A DNA stretch of 64,000 nucleotides from JAHFUI01 sp039931615. GTDB lineage: Bacteria; Acidobacteriota; Vicinamibacteria; Vicinamibacterales; CAVVIG01. Below are positions 26,479-34,595 of the stretch, piece after piece. The notes under the pieces are model-generated. The model was not told the origin of the DNA and did no database searches. It worked only from the letters and a program-made list of their open reading frames with translations. Every line of letters starts with the position of its first letter. The stretch's first letter is position 1. Made by a program: the position numbers and the translations under genes. Where the stretch lies: NCBI GenBank assembly GCA_039931615.1, contig JBDTRR010000027.1, positions 7,994 through 71,993 on the forward strand, written 5' to 3'.

Positions 26479-26501
26479 CTGCCGGTTAACGGAGCCTTGC
26501 C

Positions 26502-27602
26502 ATGTTCGACGTCTATCACAGCAGCCTGACCGACCTGCCGCCGCTCGACGACGTGATCGGGGCGGCGATGGGCTGGCACTTCGACGAATCGACGGGGTCG
26601 CGGTTCTGGCTGGCGCAAGCCCGCCGCTTCCCGTTCGATCCCCGACGGGACGTCAAGACGCGCGCCGACCTCGCGCTTTTCCCGGATGTGAGCGCGGCAT
26701 GGGAGGCGGCGTCTCTCGATGACCTGCTTCCGCAAGGGTGCGTGCCACCGCCTGGTTCCAGCCGGCCCTGGGCGTTCTCGGTCTACGAAACCGGCGGTAC
26801 CACGGGTCAGCCGCGTCGAATCGCCGAGATGACGTCGCGCTGCCGCGGCGTCGAATGGGTCAGCCGGGTGCTCGAATCGCACGGCTTTCCTGGCGTCGGA
26901 CAGGGCCATTGGCTGCACATCGGTCCCACCGGCCCGCATATCGTCGGCCGTTCAGTGGGCTTGCTGGCGCACCAGCGGCGGGCGTTCTGCTACACCGTCG
27001 ACTTCGATCCCCGGTGGGTCAGGAAGTGCCTGCGTGAAGGGCGGCCCGACGAAGCGAAGCGCTATGGGGATCACATCATCGACCAGGCGGTGAGCATCGT
27101 GCGATCGCAGCCGGTGTCGGTGCTGTTCGCGACGCCGCCGATACTGGAAGCGATCTGCCGGCGGCCGGAGATTCAGGCGGAGTTTGCCAGGAAGATCCGC
27201 GGCATTCTGTGGGCCGGCACCAGCGTCAGCCCGGAAACGCTGCGCCTGATCGAGGACGAGTTCTTTCCGGAGGCCACGCTGGTCGGTCTGTACGGCAACA
27301 CGCTGATGGGGATCGCCTGTCAGCGGCCGCGGCGCGCCGGCGATGCTGAGCGCTGTGTGTTCCAGCCGTTTCATCCGTTCTGCCTGATCGACCTGCTCGA
27401 TCCGGCCACGCATCATCCGGTGGCCCATGGCGAATCCGGGCAGGTGCGGACCACGCTGATGACCCCGGAAATGTTTCTGCCGAACAACGTCGAGCGGGAT
27501 CTGGCGACCCGGGTGCACCCGGCCGATCCGTTCGACTGGGATGGTGTCGCGGACGTACGGCCGCTGCCGTCGGCCGGCAGCGTCATCGAGGGCGTTTACT
27601 GA
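26502..27602 (+). CDS. AMP-forming ligase-like protein (GriD/F390-synthetase/LuxE-type)
   Basis: An ANL-superfamily-like protein of 366 residues. The phosphate-binding loop is YETGGTTGQPRRI near residue 96. Later motifs are VLFATPPILEAI and LVGLYGNTLMG, where typical ligases have YGxTE. It is shorter than usual and seems to lack most of the mobile C-terminal subdomain, as do the LuxE/PaaK-related activators. It directly precedes and touches (TGATG) an aldehyde-dehydrogenase-like acyl reductase, the same pairing as GriD-GriC, which reduce an aryl carboxylic acid in grixazone biosynthesis. The likely role is adenylation of a carboxylate and delivery to the reductase. Confidence 0.75.
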   Translation: MFDVYHSSLTDLPPLDDVIGAAMGWHFDESTGSRFWLAQARRFPFDPRRDVKTRADLALFPDVSAAWEAASLDDLLPQGCVPPPGSSRPWAFSVYETGGTTGQPRRIAEMTSRCRGVEWVSRVLESHGFPGVGQGHWLHIGPTGPHIVGRSVGLLAHQRRAFCYTVDFDPRWVRKCLREGRPDEAKRYGDHIIDQAVSIVRSQPVSVLFATPPILEAICRRPEIQAEFARKIRGILWAGTSVSPETLRLIEDEFFPEATLVGLYGNTLMGIACQRPRRAGDAERCVFQPFHPFCLIDLLDPATHHPVAHGESGQVRTTLMTPEMFLPNNVERDLATRVHPADPFDWDGVADVRPLPSAGSVIEGVY

Positions 27603-29002
27603 TGCAGCGCATTCCAATCATCAGGGCGTCGGCACGCGGATCGTCGCTCGATTCGCGGCCGGTGGTCGCCGCCGACGGCCGGATCCTGGCCTCGATGTGC
27701 GAGGCGCCAGCCCTGCTGATGCCGCGGATCGTGGCGGAATCGCGCCAGGCCGGGAGCCAGCCACTCGCGGTGCGGCATCAGCTGCTCGCCCGGGCCGGAC
27801 GGCTGTTTGCCGACGCGACGTTCGATGGGCAGTCGCCAGACGACTATCGTCGGGATGCGGCGGCCTCCTCGGGCCTCCCGGCGATCGTCTTCAGCCGCGC
27901 CCTGGCGCACTACGCGTCGACGCTCGCCGAGATCGGCACGATTGTCGCCGCCCAGAAGCCGCGCGACGCACGGCCGCTCGATGACGCCGCGGCGCCAGGA
28001 TCCGCGCCGTGCGCGTTCTGGGTTCCGCGGGGGCGGGTGCTGGCGGTGATCGCTCCCGGAAACCATCCCGAAGCGCACATTGGCTGGCTTCAGGCGCTGG
28101 CCTTCGGCTATCACGTGGTCGTCAAGCCCTCGATCCGGGACGTGTTCACGCCGCTTCGGCTGGTCCGCTCGCTGCTCGCGGCTGGCCTTCGCCCCGGCGA
28201 AATCTGTTTCGCGCCGGGTGACCATCGCGCCGGCGATGCGCTGGTCGAGGCCGCAGACCTGGCGCTGGTCTACGGCGGCGCGGCCGTCGCACAGGCCTAC
28301 GGCGGCGATCGGCGGGTGCTGGTGCGGGGCCCGGGACGCTCGAAGGTGTTGGTGTCGGCTCACCAGCCTCTCTCCGAGGGACGGGTCGACTTCCTGGCCC
28401 GCTGCGTCGCCGCTGACGGCGGTACGCGGTGCACGAACACGAGCGGGATACTCGTCGACGGTGATCACGAGGCGGTCGCGCTCTCCCTCGCCCGGGCGCT
28501 GGCGCGCATACCGAGCGCGGTCCAGCACGACGACGGCGCCGAGCTGCCGGTGCTGCCGCGCGCGGAAGCCACTGCCATCAGGGCGGCCTTCGATGCCGCG
28601 CGTGGCGGCGCTCCTGACCTGTGCCGGGGTTTCGACAGCGCTCCGGTCGTCGAGGCGGTGTCGGAGCAGACCGCCGTCCTTCGTCCGGCGGTGGTCCCGA
28701 TGCCGTCGGCGGAAGCCGCGGGGTTCTCATCGGAATATCCGTTTCCGTGCGTGTGGGTGGCGCCCTGGCAGCCCGCCGATGGCGTCGCGCCATTGCGCGG
28801 TTCACTCGCAGTCACCCTGCTGACCGACGATCCGGAGATCCTCAAGGCCGCACTGCGCGAGCCTTCCATCCGGAAGGTGTTCCGGGGCGAAGTGCCGACC
28901 TTCTATTCCGCGACCGGGCTTCCTCACGACGGCGCGCTCGGCGACTTCCTGTTCGAATCGAAAGGATTCGCCGGCAGCGCCGGTGCGAGCCGTCATGACT
29001 GA
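27602..29002 (+). CDS. Aldehyde-dehydrogenase-superfamily acyl reductase (GriC/LuxC-like)
   Basis: Protein of 466 residues with an ALDH fold. PRGRVLAVIAPGNHPEAHIG and YHVVVKPS are the cofactor-binding region; the catalytic cysteine is Cys277 in GGTRCTNTSGI. The C-terminal part is divergent from housekeeping ALDHs. The start codon shares a base with the stop of the ligase-like gene (TGATG). Together they are predicted to reduce an activated acid to an aldehyde with NAD(P)H, as in LuxC/LuxE or GriC/GriD systems. The substrate could be an isochorismate-derived aromatic acid; this is inference from the neighbour at 24114. An oxidising ALDH role is the alternative. Confidence 0.78.
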   Translation: MQRIPIIRASARGSSLDSRPVVAADGRILASMCEAPALLMPRIVAESRQAGSQPLAVRHQLLARAGRLFADATFDGQSPDDYRRDAAASSGLPAIVFSRALAHYASTLAEIGTIVAAQKPRDARPLDDAAAPGSAPCAFWVPRGRVLAVIAPGNHPEAHIGWLQALAFGYHVVVKPSIRDVFTPLRLVRSLLAAGLRPGEICFAPGDHRAGDALVEAADLALVYGGAAVAQAYGGDRRVLVRGPGRSKVLVSAHQPLSEGRVDFLARCVAADGGTRCTNTSGILVDGDHEAVALSLARALARIPSAVQHDDGAELPVLPRAEATAIRAAFDAARGGAPDLCRGFDSAPVVEAVSEQTAVLRPAVVPMPSAEAAGFSSEYPFPCVWVAPWQPADGVAPLRGSLAVTLLTDDPEILKAALREPSIRKVFRGEVPTFYSATGLPHDGALGDFLFESKGFAGSAGASRHD

Positions 29003-29735
29003 CCAGAGGAAGTCGGCCGTCGTGACCGGCGCCTCCGGCGACCTCGGCGTGGCGATCTGCGAACGGCTGGTGCGCGCCGGGTTCGATGTCTTTGCCCAGT
29101 TCCATACGCGTGAAGAGCGGCTCCTCGCGCTGGCAGACTCCCTCGGATGCGCTGGTCGATCGCTGCGCCCGGTGTGCGCCGATTTGACCCGGGAGGATGA
29201 AGTCCAGCATCTGTTTGGCGCCGTGCGCGAGCACACGTCCAGCCTCGAGCTCCTGGTCAACAACGCCGGCGGGGCCCGGCCATCGCTGTTGCAGGAGTTG
29301 ACGCTCGACGACTGGAACAGCTGCTTCGCCCTGAACGTGACCGCGATGTTTCTGTGCACACGCGAGGGACGGCCCCTGTTAAGCGCGGGTGCCGGCCTCG
29401 TTCTCAATATGTCATCGGTCGCGGCATTCTCGGGCGGAGCCTTCGGGGCGCATTATGCGGCCGCCAAGGCAGCAGTGCTGGGCCTGACGCGCAGCCTGGC
29501 GCGCGAGCTCGGCCGCGAGGGCATTCGGGTCAACGCGGTGGCGCCGGGGCCGGTCGTGTCGGCGATGACCACCAGCCTGGCGCCAGATGCGCTGGCCTCG
29601 ATCCTGGCGACCACCGCCCTGGGCCGCTGCATCGAGGCCGACGAGATCGCGTCGATGGTGGTGGCGTGGGCGACCGGATTCTCGGCGGTCACCGGCCAGA
29701 CGCTGGTCGTCGACGGCGGCCGGATTTTTCACTGA
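28995..29735 (+). CDS. Short-chain dehydrogenase/reductase (SDR) 1
   Basis: Classical SDR of 246 residues. The cofactor loop is VVTGASGDLGVA, the NNAG motif is LLVNNAGG, the catalytic serine lies in NMSSVAAFS and the Tyr-Lys pair is Tyr154-Lys158 (YAAAK). PGPVVSAMTT and GQTLVVDGG are standard. The ATG overlaps the acyl-reductase stop by eight bases. In the cluster it may reduce a ketone or oxidise a dihydrodiol (an EntA-like role); specificity cannot be read. Confidence 0.92.
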   Translation: MTDQRKSAVVTGASGDLGVAICERLVRAGFDVFAQFHTREERLLALADSLGCAGRSLRPVCADLTREDEVQHLFGAVREHTSSLELLVNNAGGARPSLLQELTLDDWNSCFALNVTAMFLCTREGRPLLSAGAGLVLNMSSVAAFSGGAFGAHYAAAKAAVLGLTRSLARELGREGIRVNAVAPGPVVSAMTTSLAPDALASILATTALGRCIEADEIASMVVAWATGFSAVTGQTLVVDGGRIFH

Positions 29736-29745
29736 CAGCAGTCTC

Positions 29746-30558
29746 ATGGCCATTGACCCGACCGTCCGCACCGCTGGAGCGTCCGCCGCGCTGGCGCGGC
29801 CGCCCGCCGCACGGTCCCTGGCCATCATCTCAGGGGCTGCGGCCGGCATCGGCCTGGCGGTCCTGCGGCGCTTTCTTGCCGACGGCTGGGAGTGCGTGGC
29901 GCTTGATATCGATGCCGCCGCACTCGGTCGAATCGCGGCCGAGAAGCACCGGCACCTCCACGCGATTGTCTCCGACCTGGTGCTCGACGACGCCATCGTC
30001 GCCGATCATCTGGGGGCGCTTGACGATTCGTCCTATCAGCAGGTCACGCTCGTCAACAACGTTGGCGGCTCGCGCCAGCGCCAGGTCGGGCTGGCCGAGC
30101 TGCCCTGGGACGACGCGGCCGCAACATTGGCGTTCAACCTGAAGCCGATGCTGCGGCTCACGCAGCTGGCGTTCCCGCTGCTGCGTTCGGCGAAGTCCGG
30201 TCGGATCGTCAATGTCTCGTCCGCCGCCGGCCGCACTGGCGGCCTCGACGTCGCTCCGGACTATGCCGCGGCCAAGGGAGCGCTTGTCGCATGGTCGCGT
30301 CAGCTGGTGGGCGAGCTGGCCAGCGACAACGTCCTGATCAACACCATCTGTCCCGGGATCATCGGCACCGACCGCATATTGAACGGCTGGCGGCGGCGAT
30401 CGACCGCGACCAACGCCGGCGTGATGGCCCGGATTCCACTCGGTCGTCTCGGCACGCCGGCGGAGATCGCCGAGGTCATCTATTTCCTCGGCTCGGCGAC
30501 CAATACCTACATGACCGGAGCGATCGTCGACGTCAACGGCGGGTTCTTTTCGCCCTAG
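29746..30558 (+). CDS. Short-chain dehydrogenase/reductase (SDR) 2
   Basis: A second SDR of 270 residues, only distantly like its neighbour. The cofactor loop is IISGAAAGIGLA, with an acidic ALDID after the second strand that suggests NAD(H) preference. LVNNVGG replaces NNAGG, and the active site includes NVSSAAGRTGG and Tyr173-Lys177 (DYAAAKG). The C-terminus ends TGAIVDVNGGFFSP, usual for the family. It starts ten bases after the first SDR. Two tandem SDRs next to ATP-grasp ligases recall bacilysin-type clusters, but no prephenate decarboxylase homologue is seen here. Confidence 0.92.
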   Translation: MAIDPTVRTAGASAALARPPAARSLAIISGAAAGIGLAVLRRFLADGWECVALDIDAAALGRIAAEKHRHLHAIVSDLVLDDAIVADHLGALDDSSYQQVTLVNNVGGSRQRQVGLAELPWDDAAATLAFNLKPMLRLTQLAFPLLRSAKSGRIVNVSSAAGRTGGLDVAPDYAAAKGALVAWSRQLVGELASDNVLINTICPGIIGTDRILNGWRRRSTATNAGVMARIPLGRLGTPAEIAEVIYFLGSATNTYMTGAIVDVNGGFFSP

Positions 30559-30622
30559 TTCTTCGTTCTACAAACGGAATGCGTTCAGCACAGACCAGTG
30601 CGCCGGGCACGAAGGCTACTCC

Positions 30623-31867
30623 ATGGATTCCAGACCGCACATCCTGATTCTGTTTCGCAACTTTTCGTCGGTCTACCGGCAGAACCTGGTGACGTTGACG
30701 CGCGTGGCGCAGTCGTGCGGCTTCAGGTGTGCGGCGATCGTCGGGCCGGACGACCGTCCTCCCGCGGAAGCCGTACTCGCCCGGGTCGAGGCGTGTGCGA
30801 ACTGGGAGGATGAGCGGGCAATTCGTGCATTGGCGCGGCGGTTGGCCAGGGAACTGCGCATCGAACTGGTGTTCGCGCTGTTCGAAGACGACGTCTTCAC
30901 GGCCGGTCTGATTCGTGAGGACCTGCGCGTGCCGGGCCCGACGTCAGCGGTGGCGATTCATTTTCGCAACAAGACCGTCATGCACACCCGGGCCGCGGAG
31001 CTGGGGATTCCGACGCCGCGATCGTGTCTGCCCCTGACGTGGAAGATGGTCAGTGACTTCATCGCCGACGTCGGCTTGCCGGTGGTGCTCAAACCGAGCG
31101 GCGGCCATGGCGCGATGCACACGCATCGGGTGGATCGGCAGGACGATCTGCAGCGGCTGTGGCACGGCATCGAGAATCAGCGTGAGCTCTACCGTCTCGA
31201 GCAGTACATTGCCGGCGATCAGTTCCATCTCGACTGCGTCGTGCGCGGCGGCGGGATCGTGTATCAGGTCCTCTCCCGCTATACGGCAAATCTCCTGAAC
31301 TACAGCAGCGAGCCGGGCGGCACGGTGACCAGGCAGGGCGCCAGAACCGCGTCCGAAGACCGCATCGTCAGGGTCAATCAACAGGTGATCGAGGGATTCG
31401 GCCTCGAGGTCGGCATTACCCACGGCGAATACTTCCTGACCGGGCAGGGCGAGGTGTTTCTCGGCGAGATCGGCGCCCGGCCGCCGGGCGGCAGCATTCT
31501 GCCGACGATTGCGGCCGCGACCGGCGTCGACCTCGTGCACACCTGGGCGCTCGCGGAAATGGCGCCGATCTTCGTGCCGCCGCAGCCGCGCGCGGGCGAA
31601 GCCAGTACGCGCTTCCTGGCAAGCCGCGCCCATGGCCGCATCGTCGCCCAGACGACCCAGGAAAGCCTGCTCGGGATGGAAGGGATCGTCTGCGCCAGCT
31701 TGTGGCGTTCCGTCGGCGACGTGATTGGCGATCCCCAGCTGAGCAGCGATTTCCTCGGCTACGTGATTGCCTGCGCCCCGAACTCCAGCGAGGCGGTCGA
31801 ACGGGTGCAGCGCGCGGCGAATGCGTTCGACGTGGTCACCGAGCCACTCGAGCTCGTCAACCTGTGA
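30623..31867 (+). CDS. ATP-grasp ligase 1 (carnosine-synthase/dipeptide-ligase-like)
   Basis: Protein of 414 residues with an ATP-grasp domain. GLPVVLKPSGGHGAMHTHRV binds ATP, LEQYIAGDQFHLDCVVRGG is the adenine-contact strand and VFLGEIGARPPGGSILPTI supplies metal ligands. Such enzymes join a carboxylate to an amine through an acyl phosphate with release of ADP. The N-terminal ~110 residues form a Rossmann-like pre-ATP-grasp domain. With the second ATP-grasp gene downstream it suggests two amide bonds are made in this pathway. Amino acid partners unknown. Confidence 0.88.
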   Translation: MDSRPHILILFRNFSSVYRQNLVTLTRVAQSCGFRCAAIVGPDDRPPAEAVLARVEACANWEDERAIRALARRLARELRIELVFALFEDDVFTAGLIREDLRVPGPTSAVAIHFRNKTVMHTRAAELGIPTPRSCLPLTWKMVSDFIADVGLPVVLKPSGGHGAMHTHRVDRQDDLQRLWHGIENQRELYRLEQYIAGDQFHLDCVVRGGGIVYQVLSRYTANLLNYSSEPGGTVTRQGARTASEDRIVRVNQQVIEGFGLEVGITHGEYFLTGQGEVFLGEIGARPPGGSILPTIAAATGVDLVHTWALAEMAPIFVPPQPRAGEASTRFLASRAHGRIVAQTTQESLLGMEGIVCASLWRSVGDVIGDPQLSSDFLGYVIACAPNSSEAVERVQRAANAFDVVTEPLELVNL

Positions 31868-31881
31868 GCGAGAGGGTCGCG

Positions 31882-33384
31882 ATGAGAACGGCACCGATGA
31901 CGGAGGCGGCGGGGAGGCGCGGGCTGGCGATTGTCGCCAGGTCAGGCGAACTGGTTGGCGGCTATTCGCAGCGGCGGACCTCGCTGTCGGTGTTCCTGCT
32001 CATCATGTGCGTCTTCCGCGACGCCATCTTCATCACCGGTCCGATCCTGGTGTTCCGGATGGACAACTCGCTCAAGAGCGGCGGCATCTACGGCAGCGCG
32101 CTTCTGTTCGGGGGAATGCTTTCGTTCCTGGTGACCGGGATCGTGCTCGACCGGATTGGCTGGCGGCGCGTGGCGTGTGCCGCTGCCGGTGTGCTGGCGA
32201 TCGCGAACGGCATCCTTGCGGCCACGGCGCTTGGCCTGGTGCCGTACCAGCGGGAGGTCGACATCGCGATCCTGGTCGTCGTCTTCTTCTGCGGCAGCGC
32301 GTTCTATCTGGTTCCCGACATCCTGATCAGCCATCTGCTGCGTGAGGAGGACCGCCCGTCGGCGTACGCGAGGTCGGGCAGCCTGTATCCGGCGGTCGCG
32401 CTGATGATGACCTCGACCCTGCTGTTCGGACTGGAGCGGCAGCTTGGCAGCCGTGCGCTCGGCTTGACGATCGGGATGGCCGGTCTCCTGGCCGCTCTCG
32501 GCATCGCCCTCATCGTCAAGCTGCCAGGTGGCGGCATCGGCCAGGACCGGCCGGGCCACACGCCGTCACACCCTGGCATCGCGGGAGTTCTTGCCGGCTG
32601 GCTGTCGGGGTTCCGCTTCATCGCGGCGGACCCGGTGATGCGCCTGCTGCTGATCTTCAACATCTGCCTGGCGCTGGCGCTGGCGCCGCACAACGTCTTC
32701 ATTACGGCCATCCTGAAGTCGGCCTTTGCGCTCGACGATGGCGGGGTAGCGGTGGCGCAGTTCACGCTGGCCAGCGTCGAGGTCGTCGCCGCGATGGCGT
32801 TTCCGGTGGTGGCCCGCGCCTACTCGATGCGATCGCTGGCGCTGGTTGCCGTCGCCGCGCTCGTGATCGGAAACGGCGCGGCGGCCGCGGTGCTGTTCCG
32901 TCAGGGATCGGCGGTCGAGGCAGGGCTGTGGCCGCTCGGTCTCTACATCGGTGCCCACGTCGCCGTGTTCGTCGGCCTGACGTTCGCCGGCGCCTGGATC
33001 CGGATGGTTCGCGGCCAATCGACTCCGGCCTCGGTTCTGGGGCGAACCGTCGGCGCGATGTCGACCGCGTCGCAGCTGTTCGGCTTGATCTTCTCGCTGG
33101 TCGTCTCGTTCGTGGGTGCTGCCATCGACACCCACGTCTATTACCTGTTCTGCGTCGCCATCACCGCGCTCGTAGGCGCGCCGATGGCTGTCGCCGTGGC
33201 GAAGCAGCTCGCGCTTCAGCCGATGAAAGGACCTGACCGTGTCTACCCTGTTCCTGCACTGCAGCATCCAGCCGCCGTCGTTCGCCGGCCTTCCCGCAAT
33301 ATTGCAGGAGCTGACCGGCCCCAAGATCATCGTGCTTCCCGCCGCGATGGTCGACGCCCAGCCCCAGGTATCGACACTGTTTGA
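31882..33384 (+). CDS. MFS transporter, probable product exporter
   Basis: From the ATG at 31882 (preceded by GAGAGGG) the protein has 500 residues. A GTG at 31864 that overlaps the previous stop is an alternative. About 10-12 transmembrane helices are visible, with an MFS-like loop LDRIGWRRVACAAAG after helix two. The membrane part ends near AVAVAKQLALQ. The last ~48 residues (YPVPALQHPAAVVRRPSRNI onward) are Arg/Pro-rich, not MFS-like, and lie entirely over the next gene (146-base overlap). A lost stop codon or a small frameshift near 33235 would explain the tail. Export of the cluster's product is inferred from position. Confidence 0.82.
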   Translation: MRTAPMTEAAGRRGLAIVARSGELVGGYSQRRTSLSVFLLIMCVFRDAIFITGPILVFRMDNSLKSGGIYGSALLFGGMLSFLVTGIVLDRIGWRRVACAAAGVLAIANGILAATALGLVPYQREVDIAILVVVFFCGSAFYLVPDILISHLLREEDRPSAYARSGSLYPAVALMMTSTLLFGLERQLGSRALGLTIGMAGLLAALGIALIVKLPGGGIGQDRPGHTPSHPGIAGVLAGWLSGFRFIAADPVMRLLLIFNICLALALAPHNVFITAILKSAFALDDGGVAVAQFTLASVEVVAAMAFPVVARAYSMRSLALVAVAALVIGNGAAAAVLFRQGSAVEAGLWPLGLYIGAHVAVFVGLTFAGAWIRMVRGQSTPASVLGRTVGAMSTASQLFGLIFSLVVSFVGAAIDTHVYYLFCVAITALVGAPMAVAVAKQLALQPMKGPDRVYPVPALQHPAAVVRRPSRNIAGADRPQDHRASRRDGRRPAPGIDTV

Positions 33385-34543
33385 CGAGGTGATGGCGATC
33401 CCCGGCGGCTTCGCCGACTTCCTGGACAGCGCGCTGGTCGAACAGGCGGTCTTTCGCGCCCACCTCGCGCAGCCGGTGGCGCGGGTGGTGGCGACCGGCG
33501 AGGTTGGCGTCCTGCGCGCCGCCCGGTTTCGGGAGGCGATCGGCATTCCCGGGCAGTCGGTGGAGTCGGCGCTGGCCTACCGCGACAAGATGGTGATGAA
33601 GACGTTCTGCGCGCGCGCCGGCGTGCGGGTGGCGCGCCACAAGGCGATTGGCAGCCCCAGCGATCTGGTCGGGTTCGCCGGCGTGGTCGGGTTTCCGATC
33701 GTGCTCAAGCCGCGGGCTGGCGCCGGGAGCATCGACACCCGGCTGATTCGCAGCGAGGCGGAGATGTGGTCCGCCCTGGCCGCGCTGCCGGCGGCGACGG
33801 TCGGCCTGGGGATGAACCTGCTGGCCGAAGAGTTCATCAACGGCCAGCTCTATCACGTCAATGGCTATGCCAGGGCCGACGGCGAGATCGGTCTGGCCTG
33901 GCCGGCCTCGTATCTCGAGCGCGGCAACCTCGACAGCGTCCTGAACGAGGGCACTGTCGCCGGCGAGTATCTGCTCGACGCATCGGATCCCCGGGTCGGG
34001 CCGATGCAGGCGTTCACCGGGCAATGCCTCAGGGCACTGCCGTGGCCGGCGCATGGCTTCGCCTTTCATCTGGAACTCTTCGAAGAAGATGGCAGCGGAG
34101 ACTTCGTCTTGTGTGAAGTCGCGTGCCGCCAGGGCGGCGGCTCGATCGTCGACATCTATGAGTTCGGCTTCGGCATTGATCTGCTCGATGCCTCGGTCCG
34201 GCTCCAGGCCGGCCTGGCGATTCCACCGCACGCGGTCGTCCCGACGCGCATGTTCGGCGCGGTGGCGGCGCCGGTCCGCCGGGGCATCCTGCATCTGTCG
34301 TCGAGCGACGGCCCGCCGTTCTCTTGGGTCGTCAGGCACGAACTGAAGCTCAAGTCGGGTGATCGCGGGACCGGCCCGCGCAGCTGCGTCGACGCCAGCG
34401 CGAATTTTGTCGTCGATGGCGAGTCCTCGTGCCACGTCCGATCGCGCCTCGATGAAGTGATGCTCTGGCGCGACAGCGTGGCGACCTGGACGTCCGAACC
34501 CGCGGGCACGGATCGCGCCGTGCTGGCATCACCGCCCGCTTGA
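33239..34543 (+). CDS. ATP-grasp ligase 2
   Basis: Protein of 434 residues from a GTG with AAAGGA upstream. The first ~100 residues form the pre-ATP-grasp domain (STLFLHCSIQPPSFAGLPAI, FPIVLKPRAGAGSIDTRLI thereafter). The ATP-grasp core includes LAEEFINGQLYHVNGYA and the metal-binding FVLCEVACRQGGGSIVDIYE, where the family more often has EIxxRxGGG. It is clearly distinct from the ATP-grasp protein at 30623. It may form a second amide or a thioester-like activated intermediate. It overlaps the MFS reading frame by 146 bases. Confidence 0.85.
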   Translation: MSTLFLHCSIQPPSFAGLPAILQELTGPKIIVLPAAMVDAQPQVSTLFDEVMAIPGGFADFLDSALVEQAVFRAHLAQPVARVVATGEVGVLRAARFREAIGIPGQSVESALAYRDKMVMKTFCARAGVRVARHKAIGSPSDLVGFAGVVGFPIVLKPRAGAGSIDTRLIRSEAEMWSALAALPAATVGLGMNLLAEEFINGQLYHVNGYARADGEIGLAWPASYLERGNLDSVLNEGTVAGEYLLDASDPRVGPMQAFTGQCLRALPWPAHGFAFHLELFEEDGSGDFVLCEVACRQGGGSIVDIYEFGFGIDLLDASVRLQAGLAIPPHAVVPTRMFGAVAAPVRRGILHLSSSDGPPFSWVVRHELKLKSGDRGTGPRSCVDASANFVVDGESSCHVRSRLDEVMLWRDSVATWTSEPAGTDRAVLASPPA

Positions 34544-34595
34544 ACGGCGGCCCGGCGGTGCCGCGGCCGCTCACTGCTGCTCACGGAATGTCATC

